Below are positions 26,216-38,300 of a DNA stretch of 64,000 bases, one piece after another. The notes under the pieces are model-generated. The model was not told the origin of the DNA. It did not search any database and saw only the letters and a list, made by a program, of their open reading frames with translations. Numbering within the stretch: position 1 is the first letter of the stretch; every line of letters starts with the position of its first letter. A program made the position numbers and the translations under genes. Origin of the DNA: Panagrolaimus kolymaensis (Eukaryota > Nematoda > Chromadorea > Rhabditida > Panagrolaimidae); contig JAJQJQ010000037.1 in the NCBI GenBank assembly GCA_028622995.1, positions 868,001-932,000 on the forward strand. Reading direction: 5' to 3'.

Positions 26216-29200
26216 TTGAAGGTCTTATTTGGTAGGGAAATCTCTAAGATTACTCAAATATTTTTTAAAAAATATAAGAAAAATATCTGGTTCAAAAAAT
26301 CCATATGCTTTATTGAGCTCCGTAACTCAAATCGAGTTTCAGCAATATTTAAGCTTAACACATGTGTTCATAAAAAATGGTTCATCGATTTGAAAGTTCA
26401 CCTGCAGCGAATACAAAATCCTGTTGGGAATAATTTTAATATATTTAATAATGAATATTTAAAACAAAAAATCAATATCTCCAATTCAAGCCGTAATTCA
26501 AAACGAGATTCACTAATGTCCATCCTCAATGCTTGATGAAAGGGTTCAAAAATAAAAGTTCATTGATTGAGGTACTTTCCGTGCATGCGATTCAAAATCC
26601 CGTTGGGAATAATTTTAATATATTTAATAATAAATATTGAAAACAAAAAATCAATATCTCCAATTCAAGCCGTAATTCAAAACGAGATTCACTAATGTCC
26701 ATCCTCAATGCTTGATGAAAGGGTTCAAAAATAAAAGTTCATTGATTGAGGTACTTCCCGTGCATGCGATTCAAAATCCCGTTGGGAATAATTTTAATAT
26801 ATTTAATAATAAATATTGAAAACAAAAAAACCTCTGAAAAAAAAAATTCTAATTCAAAACTTAAAAATTTGAATATTTAATATTGGTTTTTAAATTTCAA
26901 AGTCACATAACTCGATTTGAGCCTTATCTTTTACTAAAGAAATATGTTACCGATTTTATAGGTATTTATGTTATTTATCACTTTTGATAAACAAAATTTT
27001 TTTTAAGCTTTCATACTTATGTGCTTGGAATTATTTTTACTTTATCAAAGCATTTTTTGCTTTAAGTAATAATTTTTGGATGCTTCCAAATCGGCACCAT
27101 AGGAACCGTTTTGAAAAATATCATTGAAAATGGATGTAAAATAGCATAAAATATGATAAAAATAAAGCACAATTTTTCTGCAATTTTTTTTCTTATTCAA
27201 AAAGTTTTAAATTAAATTTTATGTCTCTATGGGTTGCTTGATGCATCAAATAAATAAATAATTTCTGGTTGAAGGTCTTATTTGGTAGGGAAATCTCTAA
27301 GATTACTCAAATATTTTTTAAAAAATATAAGAAAAATATCTGGTTCAAAAAATCCATATGCTTTATTGAGCTCCGTAACTCAAATCGAGTTTCAGCAATA
27401 TTTAAGCTTAACACATGTGTTAATAAAAAATGGTTCATCGATTTGAGAGTTCACCTGCAGCGAATACAAAATCCTGTTGGGAATAATTTTAATATATTTA
27501 ATAATGAATATTTAAAACAAAAAATCAATATCTCCAATTCAAGCCGTAATTCAAAACGAGATTCACTAATGTCCATCCTCAATGCTTGATGAAAGGGTTC
27601 AAAAATAAAAGTTCATTGATTGAGGTACTTTCCGTGCATGCGATTCAAAATCCCGTTGGGAATAATTTTAATATATTTAATAATAAATATTGAAAACAAA
27701 AAATCAATATCTCCAATTCAAGCCGTAATTCAAAACGAGATTCACTAATGTCCATCCTCAATGCTTGATGAAAGGGTTCAAAAATAAAAGTTCATTGATT
27801 GAGGTACTTCCCGTGCATGCGATTCAAAATCCCGTTGGGAATAATTTTAATATATTTAATAATAAATATTGAAAACAAAAAAACCTCTGAAAAAAAAAAT
27901 TCTAATTCAAAACTTAAAAATTTGAATATTTAATATTGGTTTTTAAATTTCAAAGTCACATAACTCGATTTGAGCCTTATCTTTCACTAAAGAAATATGT
28001 TACCGATTTTATAGGTATTTATGTTATTTATCACTTTTGATAAACAAAATTTTTTTTAAGCTTTCATACTTATGTGCTTGGAATTATTTTTACTTTATCA
28101 AAGCATTTTTTGCTTTAAGTAATAATTTTTGGATGCTTCCAAATCGGCACCATAGGAACCGTTTTGAAAAATATCATTGAAAATGGATGTAAAATAGCAT
28201 AAAATATGATAAAAATAAAGCACAATTTTTCTGCAATTTTTTTTCTTATTCAAAAAGTTTTAAATTAAATTTTATGTCTCTATGGGTTGCTTGATGCATC
28301 AAATAAATAAATAATTTCTGGTTGAAGGTCTTATTTGGTAGGGAAATCTCTAAGATTACTCAAATATTTTTTAAAAAATATAAGAAAAATATCTGGTTCA
28401 AAAAATCCATATGCTTTATTGAGCTCCGTAACTCAAATCGAGTTTCAGCAATATTTAAGCTTAACACATGTGTTAATAAAAAATGGTTCATCGATTTGAG
28501 AGTTCACCTGCAGCGAATACAAAATCCTGTTGGGAATAATTTTAATATATTTAATAATGAATATTTAAAACAAAAAATCAATATCTCCAATTCAAGCCGT
28601 AATTCAAAACGAGATTCACTAATGTCCATCCTCAATGCTTGATGAAAGGGTTCAAAAATAAAAGTTCATTGATTGAGGTACTTTCCGTGCATGCGATTCA
28701 AAATCCCGTTGGGAATAATTTTAATATATTTAATAATAAATATTGAAAACAAAAAATCAATATCTCCAATTCAAGCCGTAATTCAAAACGAGATTCACTA
28801 ATGTCCATCCTCAATGCTTGATGAAAGGGTTCAAAAATAAAAGTTCATTGATTGAGGTACTTCCCGTGCATGCGATTCAAAATCCCGTTGGGAATAATTT
28901 TAATATATTTAATAATAAATATTGAAAACAAAAAAACCTCTGAAAAAAAAAATTCTAATTCAAAACTTAAAAATTTGAATATTTAATATTGGTTTTTAAA
29001 TTTCAAAGTCACATAACTCGATTTGAGCCTTATCTTTCACTAAAGAAATATGTTACCGATTTTATAGGTATTTATGTTATTTATCACTTTTGATAAACAA
29101 AATTTTTTTTAAGCTTTCATACTTATGTGCTTGGAATTATTTTTACTTTATCAAAGCATTTTTTGCTTTAAGTAATAATTTTTGGATGCTTCCAAATCGG

Positions 29201-29374
29201 CACCATAGGAACCGTTTTGAAAAATATCATTGAAAATGGATGTAAAATAGCATAAAATATGATAAAAATAAAGCACAATTTTTCTGCAATTTTTTTTCTT
29301 ATTCAAAAAGTTTTAAATTAAATTTTATGTCTCTATGGGTTGCTTGATGCATCAAATAAATAAATAATTTCTGG
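26216..29374. repeat. Three 1053-bp hexamer units
   Basis: Units at 26216, 27269 and 28322, all with the gtactttccg tag in the first B copy. The unit at 26216 shares the two rare monomer A changes of the unit at 23415, exactly 2801 bp (1053+1053+695) earlier. This suggests that the block 23415-26215 was duplicated in tandem. The two differ at the monomer C marker (C at 23415, T at 26216), so some later conversion is needed. Confidence 0.92.
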
Positions 29375-32300
29375 TTGAAGGTCTTATTTGGTAGGGAAAT
29401 CTCTAAGATTACTCAAATATTTTTTAAAAAATATAAGAAAAATATCTGGTTCAAAAAATCCATATGCTTTATTGAGCTCCGTAACTCAAATCGAGTTTCA
29501 GCAATATTTAAGCTTAACACATGTGTTAATAAAAAATGGTTCATCGATTTGAGAGTTCACCTGCAGCGAATACAAAATCCTGTTGGGAATAATTTTAATA
29601 TATTTAATAATGAATATTTAAAACAAAAAATCAATATCTCCAATTCAAGCCGTAATTCAAAACGAGATTCACTAATGTCCATCCTCAATGCTTGATGAAA
29701 GGGTTCAAAAATAAAAGTTCATTGATTGAGGTACTTCCCGTGCATGCGATTCAAAATCCCGTTGGGAATAATTTTAATATATTTAATAATAAATATTGAA
29801 AACAAAAAAACCTCTGAAAAAAAAAATTCTAATTCAAAACTTAAAAATTTGAATATTTAATATTGGTTTTTAAATTTCAAAGTCACATAACTCGATTTGA
29901 GCCTTATCTTTCACTAAAGAAATATGTTACCGATTTTATAGGTATTTATGTTATTTATCACTTTTGATAAACAAAATTTTTTTTAAGCTTTCATACTTAT
30001 GTGCTTGGAATTATTTTTACTTTATCAAAGCATTTTTTGCTTTAAGTAATAATTTTTGGATGCTTCCAAATCGGCACCATAGGAACCGTTTTGAAAAATA
30101 TCATTGAAAATGGATGTAAAATAGCATAAAATATGATAAAAATAAAGCACAATTTTTCTGCAATTTTTTTTCTTATTCAAAAAGTTTTAAATTAAATTTT
30201 ATGTCTCTATGGGTTGCTTGATGCATCAAATAAATAAATAATTTCTGGTTGAAGGTCTTATTTGGTAGGGAAATCTCTAAGATTACTCAAATATTTTTTA
30301 AAAAATATAAGAAAAATATCTGGTTCAAAAAATCCATATGCTTTATTGAGCTCCGTAACTCAAATCGAGTTTCAGCAATATTTAAGCTTAACACATGTGT
30401 TAATAAAAAATGGTTCATCGATTTGAGAGTTCACCTGCAGCGAATACAAAATCCCGTTGGGAATAATTTTAATATATTTAATAATAAATATTGAAAACAA
30501 AAAAACCTCTGAAAAAAAAAATTCTAATTCAAAACTTAAAAATTTGAATATTTAATATTGGTTTTTAAATTTCAAAGTCACATAACTCGATTTGAGCCTT
30601 ATCTTTTACTAAAGAAATATGTTACCGATTTTATAGGTATTTATGTTATTTATCACTTTTGATAAACAAAATTTTTTTTAAGCTTTCATACTTATGTGCT
30701 TGGAATTATTTTTACTTTATCAAAGCATTTTTTGCTTTAAGTAATAATTTTTGGATGCTTCCAAATCGGCACCATAGGAACCGTTTTGAAAAATATCATT
30801 GAAAATGGATGTAAAATAGCATAAAATATGATAAAAATAAAGCACAATTTTTCTGCAATTTTTTTTCTTATTCAAAAAGTTTTAAATTAAATTTTATGTC
30901 TCTATGGGTTGCTTGATGCATCAAATAAATAAATAATTTCTGGTTGAAGGTCTTATTTGGTAGGGAAATCTCTAAGATTACTCAAATATTTTTTAAAAAA
31001 TATAAGAAAAATATCTGGTTCAAAAAATCCATATGCTTTATTGAGCTCCGTAACTCAAATCGAGTTTCAGCAATATTTAAGCTTAACACATGTGTTAATA
31101 AAAAATGGTTCATCGATTTGAGAGTTCACCTGCAGCGAATACAAAATCCTGTTGGGAATAATTTTAATATATTTAATAATGAATATTTAAAACAAAAAAT
31201 CAATATCTCCAATTCAAGCCGTAATTCAAAACGAGATTCACTAATGTCCATCCTCAATGCTTGATGAAAGGGTTCAAAAATAAAAGTTCATTGATTGAGG
31301 TACTTCCCGTGCATGCGATTCAAAATCCCGTTGGGAATAATTTTAATATATTTAATAATAAATATTGAAAACAAAAAAACCTCTGAAAAAAAAAATTCTA
31401 ATTCAAAACTTAAAAATTTGAATATTTAATATTGGTTTTTAAATTTCAAAGTCACATAACTCGATTTGAGCCTTATCTTTCACTAAAGAAATATGTTACC
31501 GATTTTATAGGTATTTATGTTATTTATCACTTTTGATAAACAAAATTTTTTTTAAGCTTTCATACTTATGTGCTTGGAATTATTTTTACTTTATCAAAGC
31601 ATTTTTTGCTTTAAGTAATAATTTTTGGATGCTTCCAAATCGGCACCATAGGAACCGTTTTGAAAAATATCATTGAAAATGGATGTAAAATAGCATAAAA
31701 TATGATAAAAATAAAGCACAATTTTTCTGCAATTTTTTTTCTTATTCAAAAAGTTTTAAATTAAATTTTATGTCTCTATGGGTTGCTTGATGCATCAAAT
31801 AAATAAATAATTTCTGGTTGAAGGTCTTATTTGGTAGGGAAATCTCTAAGATTACTCAAATATTTTTTAAAAAATATAAGAAAAATATCTGGTTCAAAAA
31901 ATCCATATGCTTTATTGAGCTCCGTAACTCAAATCGAGTTTCAGCAATATTTAAGCTTAACACATGTGTTAATAAAAAATGGTTCATCGATTTGAGAGTT
32001 CACCTGCAGCGAATACAAAATCCCGTTGGGAATAATTTTAATATATTTAATAATAAATATTGAAAACAAAAAAACCTCTGAAAAAAAAAATTCTAATTCA
32101 AAACTTAAAAATTTGAATATTTAATATTGGTTTTTAAATTTCAAAGTCACATAACTCGATTTGAGCCTTATCTTTTACTAAAGAAATATGTTACCGATTT
32201 TATAGGTATTTATGTTATTTATCACTTTTGATAAACAAAATTTTTTTTAAGCTTTCATACTTATGTGCTTGGAATTATTTTTACTTTATCAAAGCATTTT

Positions 32301-32512
32301 TTGCTTTAAGTAATAATTTTTGGATGCTTCCAAATCGGCACCATAGGAACCGTTTTGAAAAATATCATTGAAAATGGATGTAAAATAGCATAAAATATGA
32401 TAAAAATAAAGCACAATTTTTCTGCAATTTTTTTTCTTATTCAAAAAGTTTTAAATTAAATTTTATGTCTCTATGGGTTGCTTGATGCATCAAATAAATA
32501 AATAATTTCTGG
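29375..32512. repeat. Two copies of a 1569-bp pair (874+695)
   Basis: Units 29375 (874, C marker), 30249 (695, T marker), 30944 (874, C) and 31818 (695, T) form two identical-looking pentamer+tetramer pairs. Both tetramers have the cccg junction, unlike the otherwise similar pairs in the first 11 kb. Confidence 0.92.
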
Positions 32513-35313
32513 TTGAAGGTCTTATTTGGTAGGGAAATCTCTAAGATTACTCAAATATTTTTTAAAAAATATAAGAAAAATATCTGGTTCAAAAAATCCA
32601 TATGCTTTATTGAGCTCCGTAACTCAAATCGAGTTTCAGCAATATTTAAGCTTAACACATGTGTTAATAAAAAATGGTTCATCGATTTGAGAGTTCACCT
32701 GCAGCGAATACAAAATCCTGTTGGGAATAATTTTAATATATTTAATAATGAATATTTAAAACAAAAAATCAATATCTCCAATTCAAGCCGTAATTCAAAA
32801 CGAGATTCACTAATGTCCATCCTCAATGCTTGATGAAAGGGTTCAAAAATAAAAGTTCATTGATTGAGGTACTTCCCGTGCATGCGATTCAAAATCCCGT
32901 TGGTAATAATTTTAATATATTTAATAATAAATATTGAAAACAAAAAAACCTCTGAAAAAAAAAATTCTAATTCAAAACTTAAAAATTTGAATATTTAATA
33001 TTGGTTTTTAAATTTCAAAGTCACATAACTCGATTTGAGCCTTATCTTTCACTAAAGAAATATGTTACCGATTTTATAGGTATTTATGTTATTTATCACT
33101 TTTGATAAACAAAATTTTTTTTAAGCTTTCATACTTATGTGCTTGGAATTATTTTTACTTTATCAAAGCATTTTTTGCTTTAAGTAATAATTTTTGGATG
33201 CTTCCAAATCGGCACCATAGGAACCGTTTTGAAAAATATCATTGAAAATGGATGTAAAATAGCATAAAATATGATAAAAATAAAGCACAATTTTTCTGCA
33301 ATTTTTTTTCTTATTCAAAAAGTTTTAAATTAAATTTTATGTCTCTATGGGTTGCTTGATGCATCAAATAAATAAATAATTTCTGGTTGAAGGTCTTATT
33401 TGGTAGGGAAATCTCTAAGATTACTCAAATATTTTTTAAAAAATATAAGAAAAATATCTGGTTCAAAAAATCCATATGCTTTATTGAGCTCCGTAACTCA
33501 AATCGAGTTTCAGCAATATTTAAGCTTAACACATGTGTTAATAAAAAATGGTTCATCGATTTGAGAGTTCACCTGCAGCGAATACAAAATCCTGTTGGGA
33601 ATAATTTTAATATATTTAATAATGAATATTTAAAACAAAAAATCAATATCTCCAATTCAAGCCGTAATTCAAAACGAGATTCACTAATGTCCATCCTCAA
33701 TGCTTGATGAAAGGGTTCAAAAATAAAAGTTCATTGATTGAGGTACTTTCCGTGCATGCGATTCAAAATCCCGTTGGGAATAATTTTAATATATTTAATA
33801 ATAAATATTGAAAACAAAAAATCAATATCTCCAATTCAAGCCGTAATTCAAAACGAGATTCACTAATGTCCATCCTCAATGCTTGATGAAAGGGTTCAAA
33901 AATAAAAGTTCATTGATTGAGGTACTTCCCGTGCATGCGATTCAAAATCCCGTTGGGAATAATTTTAATATATTTAATAATAAATATTGAAAACAAAAAA
34001 ACCTCTGAAAAAAAAAATTCTAATTCAAAACTTAAAAATTTGAATATTTAATATTGGTTTTTAAATTTCAAAGTCACATAACTCGATTTGAGCCTTATCT
34101 TTCACTAAAGAAATATGTTACCGATTTTATAGGTATTTATGTTATTTATCACTTTTGATAAACAAAATTTTTTTTAAGCTTTCATACTTATGTGCTTGGA
34201 ATTATTTTTACTTTATCAAAGCATTTTTTGCTTTAAGTAATAATTTTTGGATGCTTCCAAATCGGCACCATAGGAACCGTTTTGAAAAATATCATTGAAA
34301 ATGGATGTAAAATAGCATAAAATATGATAAAAATAAAGCACAATTTTTCTGCAATTTTTTTTCTTATTCAAAAAGTTTTAAATTAAATTTTATGTCTCTA
34401 TGGGTTGCTTGATGCATCAAATAAATAAATAATTTCTGGTTGAAGGTCTTATTTGGTAGGGAAATCTCTAAGATTACTCAAATATTTTTTAAAAAATATA
34501 AGAAAAATATCTGGTTCAAAAAATCCATATGCTTTATTGAGCTCCGTAACTCAAATCGAGTTTCAGCAATATTTAAGCTTAACACATGTGTTAATAAAAA
34601 ATGGTTCATCGATTTGAGAGTTCACCTGCAGCGAATACAAAATCCTGTTGGGAATAATTTTAATATATTTAATAATGAATATTTAAAACAAAAAATCAAT
34701 ATCTCCAATTCAAGCCGTAATTCAAAACGAGATTCACTAATGTCCATCCTCAATGCTTGATGAAAGGGTTCAAAAATAAAAGTTCATTGATTGAGGTACT
34801 TCCCGTGCATGCGATTCAAAATCCCGTTGGGAATAATTTTAATATATTTAATAATAAATATTGAAAACAAAAAAACCTCTGAAAAAAAAAATTCTAATTC
34901 AAAACTTAAAAATTTGAATATTTAATATTGGTTTTTAAATTTCAAAGTCACATAACTCGATTTGAGCCTTATCTTTTACTAAAGAAATATGTTACCGATT
35001 TTATAGGTATTTATGTTATTTATCACTTTTGATAAACAAAATTTTTTTTAAGCTTTCATACTTATGTGCTTGGAATTATTTTTACTTTATCAAAGCATTT
35101 TTTGCTTTAAGTAATAATTTTTGGATGCTTCCAAATCGGCACCATAGGAACCGTTTTGAAAAATATCATTGAAAATGGATGTAAAATAGCATAAAATATG
35201 ATAAAAATAAAGCACAATTTTTCTGCAATTTTTTTTCTTATTCAAAAAGTTTTAAATTAAATTTTATGTCTCTATGGGTTGCTTGATGCATCAAATAAAT
35301 AAATAATTTCTGG
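32513..35313. repeat. Pentamer, hexamer, pentamer
   Basis: Units at 32513 (874), 33387 (1053, with the gtactttccg tag) and 34440 (874). The unit at 32513 has a private G>T at 32904 inside the gttggg tract (ttggtaataa). The hexamer here is the last one in the window. Confidence 0.92.
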
Positions 35314-38300
35314 TTGAAGGTCTTATTTGGTAGGGAAATCTCTAAGATTACTCAAATATTTTTTAAAAAATATAAGAAAAATATCTGGTTCAAAAAATCC
35401 ATATGCTTTATTGAGCTCCGTAACTCAAATCGAGTTTCAGCAATATTTAAGCTTAACACATGTGTTAATAAAAAATGGTTCATCGATTTGAGAGTTCACC
35501 TGCAGCGAATACAAAATCCTGTTGGGAATAATTTTAATATATTTAATAATGAATATTTAAAACAAAAAATCAATATCTCCAATTCAAGCCGTAATTCAAA
35601 ACGAGATTCACTAATGTCCATCCTCAATGCTTGATGAAAGGGTTCAAAAATAAAAGTTCATTGATTGAGGTACTTCCCGTGCATGCGATTCAAAATCCCG
35701 TTGGGAATAATTTTAATATATTTAATAATAAATATTGAAAACAAAAAAACCTCTGAAAAAAAAAATTCTAATTCAAAACTTAAAAATTTGAATATTTAAT
35801 ATTGGTTTTTAAATTTCAAAGCCACATAACTCGATTTGTGCCTTATCTTTCACTAAAGAAATATGTTACCGATTTTATAGGTATTTATGTTATTTATCAC
35901 TTTTGATAAACAAAATTTTTTTTAAGCTTTCATACTTATGTGCTTGGAATTATTTTTACTTTATCAAAGCATTTTTTGCTTTAAGTAATAATTTTTGGAT
36001 GCTTCCAAATCGGCACCATAGGAACCGTTTTGAAAAATATCATTGAAAATGGATGTAAAATAGCATAAAATATGATAAAAATAAAGCACAATTTTTCTGC
36101 AATTTTTTTTCTTATTCAAAAAGTTTTAAATTAAATTTTATGTCTCTATGGGTTGCTTGATGCATCAAATAAATAAATAATTTCTGGTTGAAGGTCTTAT
36201 TTGGTAGGGAAATCTCTAAGATTACTCAAATATTTTTTAAAAAATATAAGAAAAATATCTGGTTCAAAAAATCCATATGCTTTATTGAGCTCCGTAACTC
36301 AAATCGAGTTTCAGCAATATTTAAGCTTAACACATGTGTTAATAAAAAATGGTTCATCGATTTGAGAGTTCACCTGCAGCGAATACAAAATCCTGTTGGG
36401 AATAATTTTAATATATTTAATAATGAATATTTAAAACAAAAAATCAATATCTCCAATTCAAGCCGTAATTCAAAACGAGATTCACTAATGTCCATCCTCA
36501 ATGCTTGATGAAAGGGTTCAAAAATAAAAGTTCATTGATTGAGGTACTTCCCGTGCATGCGATTCAAAATCCCGTTGGGAATAATTTTAATATATTTAAT
36601 AATAAATATTGAAAACAAAAAAACCTCTGAAAAAAAAAATTCTAATTCAAAACTTAAAAATTTGAATATTTAATATTGGTTTTTAAATTTCAAAGTCACA
36701 TAACTCGATTTGAGCCTTATCTTTCACTAAAGAAATATGTTACCGATTTTATAGGTATTTATGTTATTTATCACTTTTGATAAACAAAATTTTTTTTAAG
36801 CTTTCATACTTATGTGCTTGGAATTATTTTTACTTTATCAAAGCATTTTTTGCTTTAAGTAATAATTTTTGGATGCTTCCAAATCGGCACCATAGGAACC
36901 GTTTTGAAAAATATCATTGAAAATGGATGTAAAATAGCATAAAATATGATAAAAATAAAGCACAATTTTTCTGCAATTTTTTTTCTTATTCAAAAAGTTT
37001 TAAATTAAATTTTATGTCTCTATGGGTTGCTTGATGCATCAAATAAATAAATAATTTCTGGTTGAAGGTCTTATTTGGTAGGGAAATCTCTAAGATTACT
37101 CAAATATTTTTTAAAAAATATAAGAAAAATATCTGGTTCAAAAAATCCATATGCTTTATTGAGCTCCGTAACTCAAATCGAGTTTCAGCAATATTTAAGC
37201 TTAACACATGTGTTAATAAAAAATGGTTCATCGATTTGAGAGTTCACCTGCAGCGAATACAAAATCCTGTTGGGAATAATTTTAATATATTTAATAATGA
37301 ATATTTAAAACAAAAAATCAATATCTCCAATTCAAGCCGTAATTCAAAACGAGATTCACTAATGTCCATCCTCAATGCTTGATGAAAGGGTTCAAAAATA
37401 AAAGTTCATTGATTGAGGTACTTCCCGTGCATGCGATTCAAAATCCCGTTGGGAATAATTTTAATATATTTAATAATAAATATTGAAAACAAAAAAACCT
37501 CTGAAAAAAAAAATTCTAATTCAAAACTTAAAAATTTGAATATTTAATATTGGTTTTTAAATTTCAAAGCCACATAACTCGATTTGTGCCTTATCTTTCA
37601 CTAAAGAAATATGTTACCGATTTTATAGGTATTTATGTTATTTATCACTTTTGATAAACAAAATTTTTTTTAAGCTTTCATACTTATGTGCTTGGAATTA
37701 TTTTTACTTTATCAAAGCATTTTTTGCTTTAAGTAATAATTTTTGGATGCTTCCAAATCGGCACCATAGGAACCGTTTTGAAAAATATCATTGAAAATGG
37801 ATGTAAAATAGCATAAAATATGATAAAAATAAAGCACAATTTTTCTGCAATTTTTTTTCTTATTCAAAAAGTTTTAAATTAAATTTTATGTCTCTATGGG
37901 TTGCTTGATGCATCAAATAAATAAATAATTTCTGGTTGAAGGTCTTATTTGGTAGGGAAATCTCTAAGATTACTCAAATATTTTTTAAAAAATATAAGAA
38001 AAATATCTGGTTCAAAAAATCCATATGCTTTATTGAGCTCCGTAACTCAAATCGAGTTTCAGCAATATTTAAGCTTAACACATGTGTTAATAAAAAATGG
38101 TTCATCGATTTGAGAGTTCACCTGCAGCGAATACAAAATCCTGTTGGGAATAATTTTAATATATTTAATAATGAATATTTAAAACAAAAAATCAATATCT
38201 CCAATTCAAGCCGTAATTCAAAACGAGATTCACTAATGTCCATCCTCAATGCTTGATGAAAGGGTTCAAAAATAAAAGTTCATTGATTGAGGTACTTCCC

